Below, in pieces: positions 39,082 through 52,351 of a stretch of DNA of 64,000 nt. The stretch covers positions 95,388,271 through 95,452,270 of the forward strand of contig CM038229.1 of assembly GCA_021442155.1 (NCBI GenBank), in the 5' to 3' direction. The notes beneath the pieces were generated by a model. It searched no databases. It worked only from the letters and a program-made list of their open reading frames with translations, and was not told where the DNA came from. Source of the DNA: Cymbidium sinense. Lineage: Eukaryota > Streptophyta > Magnoliopsida > Asparagales > Orchidaceae. Each line of letters opens with the position of its first letter. Positions within the stretch are counted from its first letter, which is position 1. A program made the translations under genes and the position numbers.

Positions 39082-40529
39082 ATTAGACATTCAACCATAC
39101 TAAGGGGTTGCTAAATATTTTAATTATCTTATTTAAGACATAGGCTTTATTATGAGGTTATGAGTAAGATTTTAATTATGAGTGATTAGTTGGGGTAGAA
39201 AAATTAAATTTTACTCTAAGAGCCTAATCGCATATAGGCCACACATTAAGGCATCAATCTTAAAAAACTATGAAAAATATGTCATTTCTAACACACAATT
39301 TAAACATAACATCAATTAATTTTATAAAACTAGTGTAAAAGAATAAGAGGCCCATGCGGTTAGGTACCGTACAACCCAGAAAGAAAAGATGGGTAGCGTC
39401 TACCTTTATACAACCCATTACAAAATATTTATAATGAATGAATGCTATGGGGGGGGGGGGTCTTCAAGTCTTCATATCTTCATTTCTTCATATATTTCCT
39501 CTTTTGATTTAGTATGCTTCAAGGCATCATGGCACCCTAGGGCTAAGGCTTAATGCTCATCCTAAATCCCCATAGCATTAATCCTAATTCCTAATGCTAA
39601 TTTATATTTAAAATAAAAAAATTAAATCTAACTACACCACAAAAAAGAGGTCATATACAATCCCAAGTAGTTATATGTATGATTTGGACTTAGCACCATG
39701 CACATGGGTAACAAAGTCCACATGTCCTAACTTGGATCATGCATAGGGGTTTAAGAAATCTGAAGAGAGCATTTATATTTATCTTTAAACAATCCATTAA
39801 GCATAATCCCTCATAAAACATGATTAGGATAAGAGCAACCTAACATCCCAAAGCATATACCACATCTAGTCTAAAACAAAACATTCATCATATCATACAC
39901 CCTAACATAGAGCCGGAAGTTGTGACTTAATTCTGTGTGTGTGAAGGCTTGTGTGGTATGTCCCACTAGGCACTAGAGTCATGATTAAGTGTAGAAGGAT
40001 TTAATGTATCATGAAAGGGTTGGTTTCACTTCAAGTTGTTTAGTTAATTTGAGACTTTTAGTTTGTATTTTTCTTTTGTTTCATTTGATTACACTTAGCA
40101 ACTAAGTGTTCTAAAGGGGAAAAAAAGATTTTCCTCTTTCATCCCTACCTTAAGCCACTTTCTAAAGCATATTAATTTGATTTAGTTCTCCTTAGTGAAT
40201 GAATTATTAAATGATTTCATTAATCCTAAGTTTGGGTTCACCTTAAATGATCCTATTCAATATGAAAGGCTTCTTAAGATTAATCTAATGGGATTACTTT
40301 CACATGACATATATCAATCATTCCTTTCCATCACATGTACATTCATATGATTTAATTTTAACTATGTGTATACATATAATATGTTTTAACATACTTATAT
40401 ATGATGAATGTATACATGTCTATTTAAAGTTTATATTCTTTAATGTGATTGAATTATTTAATCATATTAGTTTGAAGCTTTATCTAAATTCTTATACAAA
40501 AATACATAGGGATGAAATTAAATAGGTAT

Positions 40530-40930
40530 GTGTCATTATTAACCGAAGTGGGGTAATCAAATGACCTCCTTGGGGCTACTTAAAGCCTCGTATTCTCGTG
40601 GATGTCCATATACCCATTTGCCTTTAAACACATGTAAATTTGTATGCATGAATCATAGAAAAGAGAGCATGAACTTATATGTAACACATGATTAAATAAT
40701 TAAATCGCTTGAATAATTATGGATGCATGCTTTTTTTAATAAAAGATGGATTCTCATTCCTTAATCACATGTACACAAGCGTATAGAAGACATAAGTAAG
40801 TGCATGCCTTTGTTAACGAAGTGAGGTGATCAAATGACCTTCTTGGGGCTAGCTAAATCCTCGTATTCTCAAGATGTCTACACTACATACTTGTTTTCAT
40901 AAATACATATGGATGTATACATAAATAAAG
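40530..40930 (-). repeat. Local duplication of about 270 bp in block A
   Basis: The phrase around AACGAAGTG, then GGTAATCAAATGACCTCCTTGGG, then TCGTATTCTC occurs at 40541 and again at 40814. In the other copies this AGGCTTTAAGTAGCCC-type motif is single, so the doubling is private to this copy. Confidence 0.7.
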
Positions 40931-43139
40931 GAAAACCATAAAAGGTTGTATTTTTATTTAATTTTCCACACATGGCACAGCTTGATATTTAAGTTGTCAT
41001 CATCAATGTTGAGTCAACTTGGTGGCGAGCAACTTTCTCATGCATCGTCAATCTAAGATCAAGCCACGATTAATCCTGCGGTTAATAACGACACAAATAG
41101 AATGATCTAACAGATTTAATCACGAGTCCATTTTGATCAAGTAGAGCGGATGGCGTGATCTACCTTCCGAAGTGATGAGAGGCGGGCAGTCCACCATTGC
41201 TGCGTGATTCACCCAAGCTCATCCACTCGGTCCCACACCTTCACATAAAGGATATAAGATCCAATGGCTATAATCACATGCATGTTCTCTTCAAAAGCTC
41301 CAAAAAATTTGAAGAGAGCTAATGGCATTACCTCGTCGAGCTAAGATCGATGGCTTGCGCGAGGAAGCTTCATCTAGTTGAGATAAACCCTATTGAGCTG
41401 TAATTGGATTGGTTCCTTATCAATTGCTCGGGAGGCCAAGATCGTGGAGGCTCATTCTTGAACAAATTCCTAGCTCTAGTGGTGGGAAGCCTTGGGAAGG
41501 ATTCATTTGGCTTAGTCGAGGATGGTGTGTGTAAGAGGAATTAGTATTTGGTGAAGGCTTGAGGGAGTTCGAAGAGATGGCTCCCTTATTTAGGGTGCAC
41601 TGGGAGTGAGGAATTCTAGGGAGGCTTTGGGATTGCTCGAGAGCTTGCTTGGGGAGTTCAAACTCTCTTGGAAGCTTCGGAATGGATGTCTTTTCTATGT
41701 GAATTGAAGGAGTATATCCCTCGATTTCTTGTGATGGATGGATGAGATCGTCTCCCATTTTTGGTTGGCCGACCTTGAGCAGAGTTATCTTGCATCACCT
41801 CCATGTGGTGCGACTTAAGTGGAGGAAGGCTTAGGAGGTGGCTCAAGGCAGTGGGGTGATTTGTATCCAATGGGTTCTCGGCTTATGAGGAGGTGATTAA
41901 CTCACCTTCCTTTGGTCCATAACAGCCTAGCCCACTTATGGTGGGTTAGGTGGCTAAGTCTAGGTTAGACCCCAAAATGAGTGATTGATGGCCAAGAGTG
42001 ATATGAGAGTGGACTTTGCCAATTTTAGAAAAATCTCATGTGAAAAAGAAAATCCAAGGGAGATTTCTTTGGGTTTGGCTCCAATTGGGTTTGGGTTGAT
42101 CCCAAGCGAGTTTGGGTTGGGTTGGGGCAGCTCCCAAGATGCCAAGGGTTGGTTTTAAGGGATTTAGCTCAATTTGGGTCATATTAGGTTAGGTTGACCA
42201 TTTTGTCAAATTGGGTCACACTAAGGCTTGGGTTAGATTCAAATGATGGTTTGAAGAATTTTGGTTCAAGTGGTTTCAATTAATTTGGCCTATGTTTGAT
42301 TTTGGCTTATTTGAAATTAAATAGGTCAAATGGGTCAAGTTGACCAATTTGATTAAATTGGTCAAATTAGCTTAGATTAGGTGTTGGTTCAAGTTCAATT
42401 GATTAATTAGATAGGATTGTAGGCTTTGGTTTAAATTAATTTGAATTTAATTTGATTTGGGTCAAATTGACCCTCTAGGTCAATTTGGGCTGGGTCAATC
42501 AATTGGGTCTGAGCTTAGCTCAAACTTTGGTCAAGTTCAATAATCAATTTAGAATGAACTTGAGTCATTGGTTGTAATTAATTTAGGTTAGATCATAATT
42601 TGACCTAATTTGGCCTTCTAGATCAATTTGGGTCAACTTGGGTCAAAGGGCTAATTGAGTTTGGTTTGGCTCAATTGGTGGCCAAGTCATATTCATTCTT
42701 TGATCATGGGTTGGTGTAAATCAATGTTTCAATTAATTTGATATAGGATGAGTTTTGGCTAGTTTGGGTTCATATGGGTTAAAGGGTTGACTTGGCCAAA
42801 TGATCAAGTTGACTTGGTTTGACCTAATTTAAGGCAATTGATCATCCTAGGATGATCAATGATCATTGTATGAGATTTTATGGGCTTGGTTCAATCCAAT
42901 TTGGATTAGATTAGAACTTAATTAAAGTGGATTCTTTAGGTCACTTTAGGTCAAGTTAACCTAAATGGGTCAATTGGCTTGGTTTTGGTTTAATTAAGAT
43001 TTAGTTGAATTTATATATGAGCTTAAGATTGAAATATAAATTCAACTATAATCAATTCAATAAGTTTTGGTTCATTTAGAATTTTTAAGTCAAAAGGGCT
43101 AAGTTGAGTTTGACTTGGGTTGATTTTAATTTGGCTTGA

Positions 43140-43890
43140 TGATTGTAGATTTCATTTATATTTGGATAGATGATGATTGAATGTGATTGATTTAAGAGAA
43201 AATTCATTAGTTTTAGCTTTATTTAGATGTGTTTTAGTTAAGTCTAAAGAATTGGCTTGAAGGGTTTGGATTAAGTTTGGATTTAATTTTAGATTTGGTT
43301 TTGACTAATTAAATGTAGATTTAATTTATATTTGGGAAGATAATTGAAGGAATGATTGATTTATAAGAAAATCAATTGAGTTTGAAATGATTTAAAGGCA
43401 AATTTGGCTATGCTTATGAAGGTATGTCCAAAGGGCTTAAAATAGAATTTGATTTTGTTTAATTTAATTTCAATCATTGGAATGTAGATTTCATTTATAT
43501 TTATGAAGATGATTGATTATATAATTGAGTTATGAGAAAATCAATTTTGTTTGGATCAATCAGGTTAAGATTTGGCTAAGCTCATGGAGGTAGGTCCATA
43601 TTGCTTAAGAAGGGTCTTGACTTAACTTTATTTAGTTTGATTTAGTCTTGATCATTTGAATATAGATTTAGCTTATGAAGATATTGAATATATAATTGAT
43701 ATATGAGAAAATCAATTGATTTTGATTTTATTTGAATGGGGTTTTGGCTAAGCTTATGAGAGTGGATCACATGGTTGAGAAGGGATTTTGGATTTGATTT
43801 GATTTTGGCAAATTGGACTTGGAATTGGTTTGGTTGTAAGTTTGATAAAGTGATTGAATTGTTGAATTGCTATTTTTGAAAAATTAATTG
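43140..43890 (-). repeat. 170 bp tandem subrepeats in block A, minus copy
   Basis: ATTTCATTTATATTTGG-like phrases recur near 43152, 43318, 43489 and 43665, each followed by GATTGA and ATGAGAAAATCAATT-like text. Spacing is 165-180 bp. Minus-strand equivalent of 19780-20380. Confidence 0.7.
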
Positions 43891-44252
43891 AGTTTGGATT
43901 GATTTCAATTTGGTTAAAGCTAAGTCCATAAGGTAAAATCATAAGTCTTAGGAAGGATTTTGAGCTTGTATTTGAGGTTGATATTGATTGTAGAATTTGG
44001 AAATTAGATATTGAATTTGAATTTGGGATTTGGTTTGAGAATGAGAGCATAGATTTGGTTTAGGCCACGGGATGGGCAAGTCTCCTTAAGTCCCTAAGGC
44101 ATAACCTACCCTATGACTAACCCTTCTAAGTCTCTAAGCTTAGATTAAATGTTCTAATCACTAGAAGTGTCTTAAGACTAAGGAGCTCTTGGTCTATAAG
44201 AGTCCTAGATCTATGATGAGGAGATTGAGAACTCACTCCAAAAGTGAGGTTA

Positions 44253-44756
44253 ACATAAGTAAATAATTTTCTCTTTCATTTTAAATTTTTTCAATGACAA
44301 TTTCTTGATTTTGGATGTTTGAAAATAAAGTTTTAAAATAATTAGAACCTTTTTCAATGACATCAAAAATTCATGACTTCTTCAAAAATTTTATTTTTCT
44401 AAAAATTTCAAATATAGCATCCAACCTTATAAATCTAACATCTAAACTAACTAATCGCACATTTAAACTAACTATCTACACTTAAGCGGTTACCAAACAC
44501 AAATAAAAATAACTTAACAAATTAGGGTTGCAAAATTACCTCAAAAAAATAATCGGATCAACCTTAAATCCACAATAAGCGGAGAAGGTCCCAACACACG
44601 TGCCTGTGGTCACGGTCACGGCGTCGGCGATGGCGTCGGTGGGTGTTAGCGGGTTTGACGAGAAGAAGAGGGGTCCGGGGAGGGTCAAGTAGGTCGCGAG
44701 TCGAGTAGGGAAAGGGAAAGTAACGTTGCGGTCGGGTGAATTGCTCGATTATTTTA
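44253..44756. other. Spacer with a short GC-rich stretch
   Basis: 44253-44560 is plain AT-rich sequence. 44575-44745 is much more GC-rich, with repeated GGCGTCGG/GGTCACGG phrases and no ORF. It lies between the last H-A-B terminus and a long-inverted-repeat element. I cannot assign it. Confidence 0.4.
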
Positions 44757-46430
44757 GGGCTAAATTTTTTAATTAAGCTTAATTAAAACTTTAATTAGGT
44801 AATTAAGCACAAAAAATAAAAATTTAAAATATACTAATCGCTGATTGATCGGGCGACTGGCGTGGTTAGTCGCCGTTCAACGTAGTAGGCATGAGCTAAA
44901 TTTTAAATAAAAATATTTGACATAGATGTATTATTTTGCCCGTATTGGACTCATCCGGTGTTAAAATTGAGCGAGCTTAGTATCGTTGGAAATATAATGA
45001 AATTCTCCACGACTTTCATGTTGAGAAAAATCTAAGATTCCATCTATCATACAATTTTTTTGCAACGCCGTAAAATTGCGGTGCGGGAAAATTTTGTACG
45101 GTTGTAGAATTTTACCCGTATTGGACTCATTCAATGTATGAATTGAGAGAACTTGGAATAGTTTGAAATGTAACAAAATTATCCGACTTTCATGTTGATG
45201 AAAATCTACGATTCTAACTGCGCTTTTGTAACACAAAACTATTGCGAAATTGAAAGTTTTACGACCATAGAATTTTGCCCGTGTCAGTTCATCCTGTGCA
45301 GGAATCAAGCGAGCATGGTATCTTTGGAAACTCTCCGAAAAGTTAATTGTTAATAAATAAGCTTTTATCTAAAGGCACAAAATCACATAGAGAGAAAAAG
45401 AGTATTAGTCGACTCATAAGTCCATATTGCCCACCACCACATAAAAGAGTTAAAAGCAGACACAAGAAATCAAATAATTGGTCTCTTTGAGACTCATATT
45501 CTTGCATACATGTATACATAAATGTAGCATAAGACTAACTCTTTGAACCAAAAAATCGATAGAGGACAACACAATTGAGCCATGCGGACATGTTATCACC
45601 TCCTTGGCGAGAAATTACACAAAACAGTTATTACCACATGGTGAAATCCATCGAGGAGAATGGAAAGAAGTCTTCTCATCAATCTCTTTGAGCAAAAAAG
45701 TAACGACATAGTATCAACAAACTCTCGATACCCAAACTTCAAGATAAAATCCGGTGACATTGATTACTAGAGGAGCTTCCCACCCTTGATGACTCATAAG
45801 CGTGAGGCGGAAGAATCGATGAGGGACAAGTTTCCCATTGTTAGTCATAATCATCACTACTTCTCCATTCTCCATAAGAAATTACGTCAAGTAGAAGAAG
45901 GCAAGGCGAGTTTCATTAGAGATTATTAAAAAACTACTCAACACAACAATTGAGTGAGCTCGCTTTTTTTGCATGATTTTGTGGCGTTTGAAAAAGCTAA
46001 CGTCTGAATCATCCGATTTTTGCCTGAAAGTCATGAGAATTTTTTAGTTCTTTTCCAACGATACTAAGCTCACTCGATTGACCGAATGAGTTCGATAAAT
46101 TAAATTTTGTTGTGCCAAAATTTTCAACTCGACATAATAGTTTTTTTTTGCGCTTGTAAAAGCTGACTTACTAGCTTTAATTATAGATTGTCAACATGAA
46201 AATCATGGAGAACATTATCAAGCTCTCGACCGATGATGAGTTCGATCTGCAAAATATTGTGGTTGTGCTATTTTAAAAAAAAAAAATTAGTTCAGCCAGT
46301 GATGTTGAGCAGGCGATTGGTGTTGGCAATCAGATATTTATATTTTTAATTTTAATTTTTCACACTTAATTACTTAATTAAATTTTTAATTTAAGCCTAA
46401 TTTAAAATTTTATCTTATATAAAATATTAA
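44757..46430. mobile_element. Element with long terminal inverted repeats made of tandem units
   Basis: The left arm (44757-45345) is matched in inverted orientation by the right arm (about 45958-46430). Outer parts share an AATTAAGTAATTAAG-type tract plus a CTGATTG..CG(A/C)CTGGC tract. Inner parts share GAGCGAGCTTAGTATCGTTGGAAA (left) with the reverse complement of TTTCCAACGATACTAAGC (right, about 46045). The left arm contains about three tandem units of 163-176 bp, starting near 44934, 45111 and 45273, each with (T)TTGCCCGTATTGGACTCAT and GACTTTCATGTTGA. The 610 bp interior has no ORF. Long arms suggest a non-autonomous Mutator-like or foldback DNA transposon. No target duplication was identified, so the class is inference. 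Confidence 0.6.
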
Positions 46431-46880
46431 ATATACACTAATTTGATCGGCTAAGTCAGTGATATTATATTAAATTAATTAAATTTATGATGTTAAAAAA
46501 TTATCTTAAACATTTTAAAAAAAATTCATAGTAGCTTTTCTCATATTATGTCGGAGTAAGAATATAAAATTTTGATTGTAATAATATAATATCATATAAT
46601 TTTTAATTAATATATAATTATTATATATTTATTATAAAATATTATATATATATAATATTTTTATATAATTGATATTATATTAATATATAATAATAAATAA
46701 AACTTTAAAATTAATATATAATATAAAATTAATATACAGTAATTATAAGTTAATTAAGTTTTATATAATACTATATCATTAAAATTAAAATGTACAATTA
46801 TATCTAAACTTTAAAATTAATAATTTCCTTTTTTTTTTTCTTAACAAGATCCATCGAATCGAAAACCTTAAAAGAGTTCG
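46431..46880. promoter_or_regulatory. AT-rich upstream region of the MUR3-like gene
   Basis: Extremely AT-rich (ATATAATAATATAATAT-type) sequence separating the inverted-repeat element from the transcribed region of the next gene. Many TATA-like words are present, so no single TATA box can be chosen. No ORF. Confidence 0.35.
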
Positions 46881-47142
46881 TACAGTTCAGATGGTCAATT
46901 GCGGTCAACTACTGCACCTGAAACGAAACCTACAAGTCACCTATCGTCTTACGTGGCGGTGACGAGCAACCGGCTACCGACGATGCTCTGTGAAAAGTTC
47001 TACAGTGCGCAACCGCATTCCTATTCCATATCTCCGGACTCCGATAAAACCACCAGTTGCTTCGCCCTTCGGTTTCCTCCCAATTTTTATGAGAGATTGA
47101 TTCTCCGAAGCAAGAAATTAGCCCTAAATCTTGGATTTCTTC

Positions 47143-47332
47143 GTAAGTTTACCCCTTCGCTCTTCTTTTCTCAGTAATTATATGTAAGAATTGTGTGCTA
47201 TGTATGTAAATTTTCCTAATTATATATATATTTCGCTTGCCTTCAAATCTTTCCCCAATTGACCAATGGATTCATGGATCGGACTTTTAACTGATGAGAA
47301 GTGGCTCTGCGATCTTACATTATTCTGGTTAG
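47143..47332 (+). other. Probable 5' UTR intron of the MUR3-like gene
   Basis: A strong donor (TTCG|GTAAGTTT is read as CTTC|GTAAGT at 47143) is followed by an AT-rich stretch and a TATTCTGGTTAG acceptor ending at 47332, eight bases before the chosen start codon. The preceding 46890-47142 would be 5' leader. Plant MUR3-type genes usually have an intron-free coding region, so a leader intron fits. This is a prediction from splice consensus only. Confidence 0.55.
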
Positions 47333-47339
47333 GAACTTG

Positions 47340-49096
47340 ATGAGACGGCGCTTGCCGGTCTCCACGCCCGGTGAAGAGATGGAGAAATCAAATGGCAAGC
47401 CCCTCGCTCCCGTCTCTGCCTCCCTCGCCTCGCTCTCGGCCTTGTTCTGGTTCTTGATCTTTTATTTACACTTTGTTTTTGTTCAGTAGTAGCAAATACC
47501 CCAATTCATCTCTTCAATCCCTGCCCTCTCCCTCGACATTTTCCCACTTAGAGGAGCGTTTGTCTGATCGAAAAATCCAATTGAGCCCCTTCTTCCACCT
47601 CTCCAAACGAAGGTGAAGGAGAAAAACTTCCCTTTATGCGAGCTCTGAGATCCGCCGAGAATAAGAGTGATCCCTGCGGCGGTAGATACGTTTACGTTTA
47701 CGATCTCCTTCTAGATTCAACGATGACATGCTGAAGCATTGCCGGAAGCTTAGTCTGTGGACAAACATGTGCAAATTTATGAGCAATGCAGGGCTCGGAC
47801 CTCCGCTGGAGAACGTTAAGGGTGTATTCTCAAATACTGGCTGGTATGCTACTAACCAGTTCGCTGTAGATGTGATATTTAGCAATCGGATGAAACAATA
47901 TGAGTGCTTGACGAAGGATTCCTCCATTGCTGCTGCTGTATTTGTCCCCTTCTATGCTGGTTTTGACATAGCCAGATATCTTTGGGGGCACAACATCGCA
48001 GTGAGAGATGCTTCTCTTGATTTGGTGGATTGGCTTATGAAGCAGCCTGAGTGGAATGTTATGGGTGGGAGGGACCATTTTTTGGTTGCAGGAAGGATTA
48101 CATGGGATTTCCGTAGGTTGACTGATACCAATTCTGATTGGGGAACAAGCTTCTTTTCTGCCTGCGGCAAAGAATATGTCAATGCTTGTTGTCGAATCAA
48201 GCCCATGGAATGCTAATGATTTTGGGATACCATACCCTACCTATTTTCACCCTGCAAAGGATTCCGATGTGTTTGTGTGGCAGGATAGGATGAGGAAGCT
48301 GGAGAGGAAGTGGCTCTTTTAGTTGCGGGCACCGTCCTGATAACCCAAAATCGATAAGGGGAGGATAATCGATCAGTGCAGTGCAAGCTTCGCCAGTTTG
48401 TAAACTGTTGGAATGCGATTTTGGCGAGAGCAAGTGTCACTCTCCCAGCAGTATTATGCAGATGTTTCAGAGTTCTTTATTTTGTCTGCAACCTCAGGGA
48501 TTCCTATACCAGGAGGTCTGCATTTGACTCGATGCTGGCCGGTTGTATCCCGGTCTTCTTCCATCCCGGCTCAGCATACACACAATATACTTGGCATCTT
48601 CCTAGAAATTACACCAAATATTCAGTTTTATCCCAGAGGATGATATTCAAAGAGAAATGTTAGCATTGAGGAAAGACTCAAACAAATTCCATCAGAGTCT
48701 ATAAAGATTATGAGAGAGGATGTTATAAGCCTAATTCCAAGGATTATATATGCTGATCCTAGGTCAAAACTGGAGACCCTTGAAGATGCCTTTGATGTTG
48801 CTGTTCAAGCGGTTATCCACAAGGTTACAAAACTGCGGAAGGATATAATTGAGGACTGCGAAGATAAGGACTTTGTGGAGGAGAACAGTTGGAAGTATGC
48901 TTTATTAGAGGAAGGACAGCGGACAGTAGGACCTCATGAATGGGATCCTTTCTTTTCTAAACCAAAGAAATCAAATAATGATTCCGGTGGCTCTTCGGCT
49001 GAAGTAGCTAAAACTCTTGGAGAAATGAACAGCAGAATCGCTCGTGAAGCAATCAATGGATTAGAGAATTCTAATTGGGATGAACAGTTGGATTAA
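47340..49096 (+). CDS. MUR3: Xyloglucan galactosyltransferase, MUR3/KATAMARI1-like (GT47), frameshifted as read
   Basis: GT47 exostosin-fold enzyme expected to add galactose to xylose side chains of xyloglucan in the Golgi. The chosen ATG opens [20 protein letters not shown] and then a single membrane anchor (residues about 28-50, [20 protein letters not shown]), as in type II Golgi transferases. Conserved family segments follow: [19 protein letters not shown] at 47634, [10 protein letters not shown] at 47731, [16 protein letters not shown] at 47941, [19 protein letters not shown] at 48064, [20 protein letters not shown] at 48537 and [12 protein letters not shown] at 48893. The footprint of 1757 bp, without coding introns, fits the usual length of about 580-620 residues. 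The frame shifts near 47708, 48144, 48158, 48320-48336, 48500, 48630 and 48660, each looking like loss of one or two bases, mostly in a homopolymer. The stem region 47490-47630 also lacks one continuous frame. Either a good gene with consensus errors or a young pseudogene; I favour the former. Confidence 0.88.
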
Positions 49097-50030
49097 GCAG
49101 GATGTCTGGTGATATCTTTATAGAAGCCAGTATTTAACTGTTAAATATGTTAAAGGTTCTTTTTTTTTTTTTTTTTTTGCCTCATTTTAAACACTATTTC
49201 TTATTGGCATGATCTATTTTTGGCCCAATAGTTAAATCTTGGCGGTGAGTACCAGATTTTCACATGTCTTTGTCTTTTGGTAAATAGGATTTATATTCAA
49301 TTGTTGGTCATCTGGTTTAATAATTTTGTGAAATTTATCATACAATTGTTACAAGGATACAGACACTATTATTAGTAGTTACTCTTTGTGATCTATTCAA
49401 AACAGATGAATGCTATTAAAAGAATGATTTAATGATTCTTTTGGTTAGACTGGTTGCATTTTATACTGGTACATGAAGTATCAATATGTTTAAAGAGGAA
49501 ATGCATAATTATAACCTTTGTTTCACGCATCCTTGAGAAATTTTTGAATGATTCTAGTTATATTAGATTTCATTGGCCATATATATAAGCGTACTACTCA
49601 AATGTTTTTCTTGGTCTTTGCTTTTTCTGACGTGATTTAGGTTCAAGAACAGTCCAGATTTATAATTTGTTAGGTTCGTTTTCTCGAGTAATTTCCTTTG
49701 GAAGAAAATTAGTTGTTTACATTTTCCTGCAGCTTCTACCAAAAAACATGACAGAGCATAACTGAATTCCTTGTGATTTAACTATGTATGTTCTGTTAGC
49801 CATCCTTAAAACTATTTGATACTTCTTTGAAGATGATTGTTTGATGCTCAAACATGTTTGAAAAATGATTAGTTTATTCAATTCCGTAATTTTGTTGGAT
49901 GTTTATTGTTAAAATCAGTATGAATTTTGAACTGTGTGAATATCTTCAAACTCTTCGGGTTGTGAGTGAAAATAAAATCATCATATTTTAGAAAATATTT
50001 TAAATTTACATACGAACAAATGATTTTTGG

Positions 50031-50113
50031 TTTTTTTTTTTTTTTTTTTTTTTTGAGCATCTTCAGGTCTTTATCTCTTATATGCCTTCACTACAAAGTC
50101 GATTAATACAGAT

Positions 50114-50160
<47 letters not shown>
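50031..50160. repeat. T24 tract and (CT)21 microsatellite
   Basis: A run of 24 T at 50031-50054 is followed, 64 bp on, by a perfect CT run 50119-50160. Frames reading SLSLSL or KKKKKK across them are artefacts. Confidence 0.95.
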
Positions 50161-50164
<4 letters not shown>

Positions 50165-51027
50165 TTTGTTTTTGTATCTTTTGTTGTATCATGTAAAACT
50201 TGTAAAATACCCATTTAATTTTTTTTCAAGCAAGATACTTTTTTTTATTCCATTTGTAAAGTTACGCATTGTATTATCTTTTCTTTTGTGATGCTGACAT
50301 GAATTATCAACATTTGATAACTAATAGAATTCTATGATCTGTATGCAATTATGCCTGCTCTAAGCATATTGTAATCTTCTTTATATACATACATACATAT
50401 AGTGGACTTGCAAAGCTGAATCATGTGAATTTTGGTGTCCTCTTTGTGGCGTTTGATCTTTAATGTGTGTTATTTTTTTCTCAACAACTAATATCATAGC
50501 GAAGATTTTGAAAAATATGATAGTATGAAGTCCTTAGATTGACAAGTTCAATAATGAGAAGAATTTTGGTCTTTGGGGAAACTGAGATGAGTGGTGTTTT
50601 AGTGTAATAAGGACTCATAAACTTACTGAAATTGTAAATCTGTCAGTACATCAGAGATGGACAATAAAAGGCTCTCTTAGCAATTCAAAACAACCACATC
50701 AAGTGGTTCAAGATGGAGTCTTTGTACATCACTAAAATCATTTCTAATAGTTTTCATTAACAATGGATATTTTATTTACCTCTCATATACAAAAGATTTG
50801 TTCTTAAATCATAGCTGAATGAGTTTAGTTTCATTATTAGAGTTTTGAAGAATATTTATGTAATTATTGATATTGATGATTAAGCTTTTAACTAATAGTG
50901 CATTTTATCCCCTTTTGTAAAATATTAATTTTAGGAATATTAATGCATCTCCACATTATATGAGTGAGATAATTAGTTAAGAGGATTCAAGCATTCTCTT
51001 CCTTCTAAGGATATGATTGCTAAGTTT

Positions 51028-51332
51028 TAGGGTGTTGGTTGTAGTCAAAAAAGTTAGTTATTCATGAATAGCTGTTTACCATTATGTAGCTGTTTCACCT
51101 CGTTAAGCAAACTAAAACGAACATATTTCAGCTTTCGAGAAACGAATTAACAATAACAACAATTGTTCGATCACGTTCACTGATTTAGCGAAATAAAAAA
51201 TTATATTATATTATATTATATTATATTATATTATATTATATTATTATTATTATTTATTACTATTTTTTTACTATTATTATTATTATTATTGTATTACTAT
51301 TATTTATTTATTATTATTTATTATTATTATTA

Positions 51333-51377
<45 letters not shown>

Positions 51378-51617
51378 CATAACACATTTACATATCACAA
51401 AATGCAGTAGGCTTTGGTTAAAATTTTTGTTATCGAAAGATACGGTCAATCCTCCGTCCAAAAAACTTGTTCACAAATGTCGGCTAAATTGCTTTAGTTA
51501 AACGTAACACAAACAAACATTTCAAACTTCGATATATAAACGGTAACACCTAATAAAACAATTTTAAACGAGTAAACCTAACAAGAGTTACGTTTCAAGC
51601 TCGCTCGTTACACCCTA
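51028..51617. mobile_element. Candidate non-autonomous hAT-type element
   Basis: TAGGGTGT at 51028 and ACACCCTA at 51610-51617 are perfect 8 bp inverted ends. Read inward from the right end the sequence is TAGGGTGTAACGAGCGAGC, similar to the common plant hAT-type ends that begin TAGGGGTGTAAACGAG. The element is about 590 bp, without ORF apart from repeat artefacts. I find no convincing 8 bp target duplication, and the arms match only at the tips, so the call is tentative. Confidence 0.45.
51201..51371. repeat. (TTATA)n followed by ATT-rich microsatellite
   Basis: Eight units of TTATA (51201-51240) run into a compound ATT/TATTT repeat to 51371. It lies inside the hAT-like candidate and interrupts it. 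Confidence 0.95.
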
Positions 51618-52351
51618 GTTGGTTGAAAGAAGCAATCTTATTTACTTAGTTATGGGGACATCAAGTGATTAGCTTTAATCATTAAATGAGTAAATCTTGT
51701 GAAAAATATAGAAATGCAACTTATATTACAAGTAGGAGTGCATTAGGAGATTATCATCATTGCAATCAACAACCATAGGGAGGATAGATTAATAAATGCT
51801 AGTATTATTGTGATTTATCTTTCTTTGATCTTAGTGATTTTTTTTGGTTGGTGATTGATGGAGATAATTTTTAAGGATTGTGAATTTTAGATTCTCAACT
51901 ATTATATGCCATAAGTGCCTTAATAATAGGTTATTTTTCAGTTGTGTGCCATTTTTTGGTGTTATTCACATGAGAATCAATGTGGCTAGCAAAGAGATTA
52001 GTTCTAGCAATGTGAAGTTGATGATGCTTGATGGTTTTGCGTAGGACATGTCATCGAGTTTGCATATGATTATAAGTAGAGAATGATGCTCTTATTGTGA
52101 TTTAAGTAGAAAATGATTAACTTTTAGTTGCTATAAGTATTCTTAAACAAAATGGAAATGAACGTTGAAGGAGGGATTTTTGAAGATGATCAGATTGGTT
52201 GATCTTGTGTTGCACAGTCTATCTCAATATGAGAAGAAATCAACTTTTAAGTGTATGAAGATTCAGCGGTAGGTTTAGTTTCTTCATTGATGGTTTATCT
52301 TAATTTGAGTGAGTTGAGATTGCTCTGTGTGTAACCCATTCAGATCCCTAA

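Noticed and set aside
41420..42145. Open frames of 60-112 codons on the minus strand
   Set aside because: They lie in block A of the minus H-A-B copy, and the equivalent positions in the other copies do not keep the frame.
43754..44050. 98-codon minus-strand open frame rich in N, S, I and P
   Set aside because: Low-complexity translation of the AT-rich subrepeat zone; not conserved in other copies.
46899..47177. 92-codon open frame upstream of the MUR3-like gene
   Set aside because: It overlaps the predicted 5' leader and donor site and is unlike the GT47 N-terminus; an upstream ORF is possible but unsupported.
50082..50291. Open frame rich in SLSLSL
   Set aside because: It reads through a CT microsatellite and a T-rich tract.
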